NCBI GenBank assembly: GCA_002418775.1
Contig: DIEU01000043.1
Coordinates: 1-15,731, forward strand
Direction: 5' to 3'
Source: Firmicutes bacterium UBA5766
GTDB taxonomy: Bacteria; Bacillota; Desulfotomaculia; Desulfotomaculales; Nap2-2B
DNA length: 15,731 nucleotides
The stretch's first letter is position 1. Every line of letters begins with the position of its first letter. A program made the translations under genes and the position numbers. Shown here in pieces: positions 14,917-15,731 of the stretch. The notes under the pieces were generated by a model, which saw only the letters and a list, made by a program, of their open reading frames with translations, was not told where the DNA came from and did not search any database.

Positions 14917-15731
14917 ATGAGGAGTAGAGTTCCATTACGGGTAATCAGCGAAAATATGGGGGCTCAAGTAAACTGGATACAGGAGAGCCGGCAGGTGGTA
15001 ATCAACAGAAAAAATAAAGGTTTTATCCCTTCATCCAGAGGGGAAAGCGGGGAAATTGAAATCGTCATTGACGGAGAAACGCTGGCTATTCCTGAAGGAT
15101 ATGGGAAAGCATTAATCAATCAGGGCAGGACCATGGTTCCGCTCCGGGTCGTTGGTGAAGCCATGGATTGTGAAGTGGATTGGGAAAACGGTACTAAAAC
15201 AGTAATAATTACATACGCTGTTCCTGTGCCGCCAACCAATCCTGAACCGGCGCAGCCGGCAACAGCGGCTACTCTTCAATTGATTAATGACCTTGCGCAA
15301 TATCACAGCAATTTAAAATTAATGGATGGAAAAGTTGTCAATTCTGCGGATTTATTAGATATGGATATTAATGAATTCAGTGAGGAGCAATTGGCCCGCT
15401 TTGAAAGCTGCCTTAAGGAACTAAGCAAATACCCGCAGACAGTCAGTCTTCCGGGCGGGGGAGAGATTAATTTAGGGGCAATTGGTATTATGGGAACCTC
15501 ACAGCTGACTGCAGATCAAATGGAAGCCTATTTAGCGGGCGAGGCCCCGAGAATAAAAACTAAAATGGAGAAAGCAGGCAGAGTATTCAACCCTATGCCA
15601 AAATTAGCGGAGTTATATCTCAAAATCGGCAGGGAGTATGGCGTCCGAGGGGATATTGCTTATTTCCAGGCAGTCAAAGAGACCGGGTATTTTCAGTTTA
15701 CCGGTTCTGTTCAGCCCTGGCAAAACAATTA
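14917..15731 (+). CDS. Copper-amine-oxidase-repeat glucosaminidase, partial at 3' end and possibly truncated at 5' end
   Basis: The frame is open from after TAG 14905 to the window end (271 codons). Residues 1-30 (SRVPLRVISENMGAQVNW) and 68-98 (GRTMVPLRVVGEAM...VDWENGTKTVII) are copper-amine-oxidase N-terminal-like repeats, common in Clostridia surface proteins. A proline-rich linker (102-117) and a helical region follow. From about 190 comes a glucosaminidase domain: MGTSQLTADQMEAYL, LAELYLKIGREYGVRGDIAY and FQAVKETGYFQF with probable catalytic Glu255. This would cleave peptidoglycan outside the cell. No signal peptide is present, the first repeat lacks its beginning, and ATG 14917 has no good ribosome site. 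The gene is therefore either 5' truncated or starts in an unusual way. The remaining catalytic domain lies beyond the window. Confidence 0.75.
   Translation, partial: MRSRVPLRVISENMGAQVNWIQESRQVVINRKNKGFIPSSRGESGEIEIVIDGETLAIPEGYGKALINQGRTMVPLRVVGEAMDCEVDWENGTKTVIITYAVPVPPTNPEPAQPATAATLQLINDLAQYHSNLKLMDGKVVNSADLLDMDINEFSEEQLARFESCLKELSKYPQTVSLPGGGEINLGAIGIMGTSQLTADQMEAYLAGEAPRIKTKMEKAGRVFNPMPKLAELYLKIGREYGVRGDIAYFQAVKETGYFQFTGSVQPWQNN

Noticed and set aside
1..15731. CRISPR array, tRNA, rRNA or integrase/attachment site
   Set aside because: No regularly spaced repeats, no tRNA-like cloverleaf and no integrase gene were seen on either strand.

Overview
The window looks like chromosomal DNA of an anaerobic, spore-former-type Firmicute, probably a Clostridia/Peptococcaceae relative (Desulfotomaculum- or Pelotomaculum-like). 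The reasons are a class III fructose-1,6-bisphosphatase, a B12-dependent class II ribonucleotide reductase, an EFR1-type flavodoxin-ferredoxin protein, an HSP20-tailed ArsA ATPase, a copper-amine-oxidase-repeat cell-wall hydrolase, strong AGGAGG ribosome binding sites and sigma-A-like promoters. This assignment is inference from gene families; no rRNA or tRNA gene is present.

Layout. (1) 1-3170: the start of an unknown leftward gene, then a decayed locus read rightward: a frameshifted AAA/SF1 helicase, fused in frame to the C-terminal part of an S8 (subtilisin-like) peptidase that is itself deleted and frameshifted, then the first ~50 codons of an SNF2-type helicase with a ruined Walker A. 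(2) 3222-4029: an apparently intact Phd/YefM antitoxin and PIN toxin pair with its own promoter and a palindromic operator. (3) 4030-4933: an EFR1-type flavodoxin/2x[4Fe-4S] protein with a start-codon problem. (4) 4983-5718: scar tissue, with a degraded transposase on the minus strand abutting a TRAP-transporter DctP fragment on the plus strand. (5) 5719-8917: divergent fba (class II aldolase) and fbp (class III FBPase), consecutive steps of gluconeogenesis, sharing a control region with a perfect 16-bp tandem duplication. (6) 8944-10588: a possible methyltransferase scrap, a 78-residue unknown protein and an ArsA-family ATPase with its own consensus promoter. (7) 10599-14625: leftward genes for B12-dependent ribonucleotide reductase, a THUMP-domain RNA methyltransferase (overlapping nrdJ by 35 bp) and an isochorismatase-family hydrolase. 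(8) 14917-end: a glucosaminidase-type cell-wall hydrolase with copper-amine-oxidase repeats, running off the window and lacking a visible signal peptide.

The intact genes are ordinary housekeeping or accessory functions. The most unusual part is the left third, where a helicase/S8 protease/SNF2 helicase set that looks like a former defence-type operon has been collapsed by deletion and frameshift next to a toxin-antitoxin module. The other items for a second look are the toxin-antitoxin operator, the nested transposase/DctP scar, the fba-fbp control region, and the ArsA plus small-protein pair.
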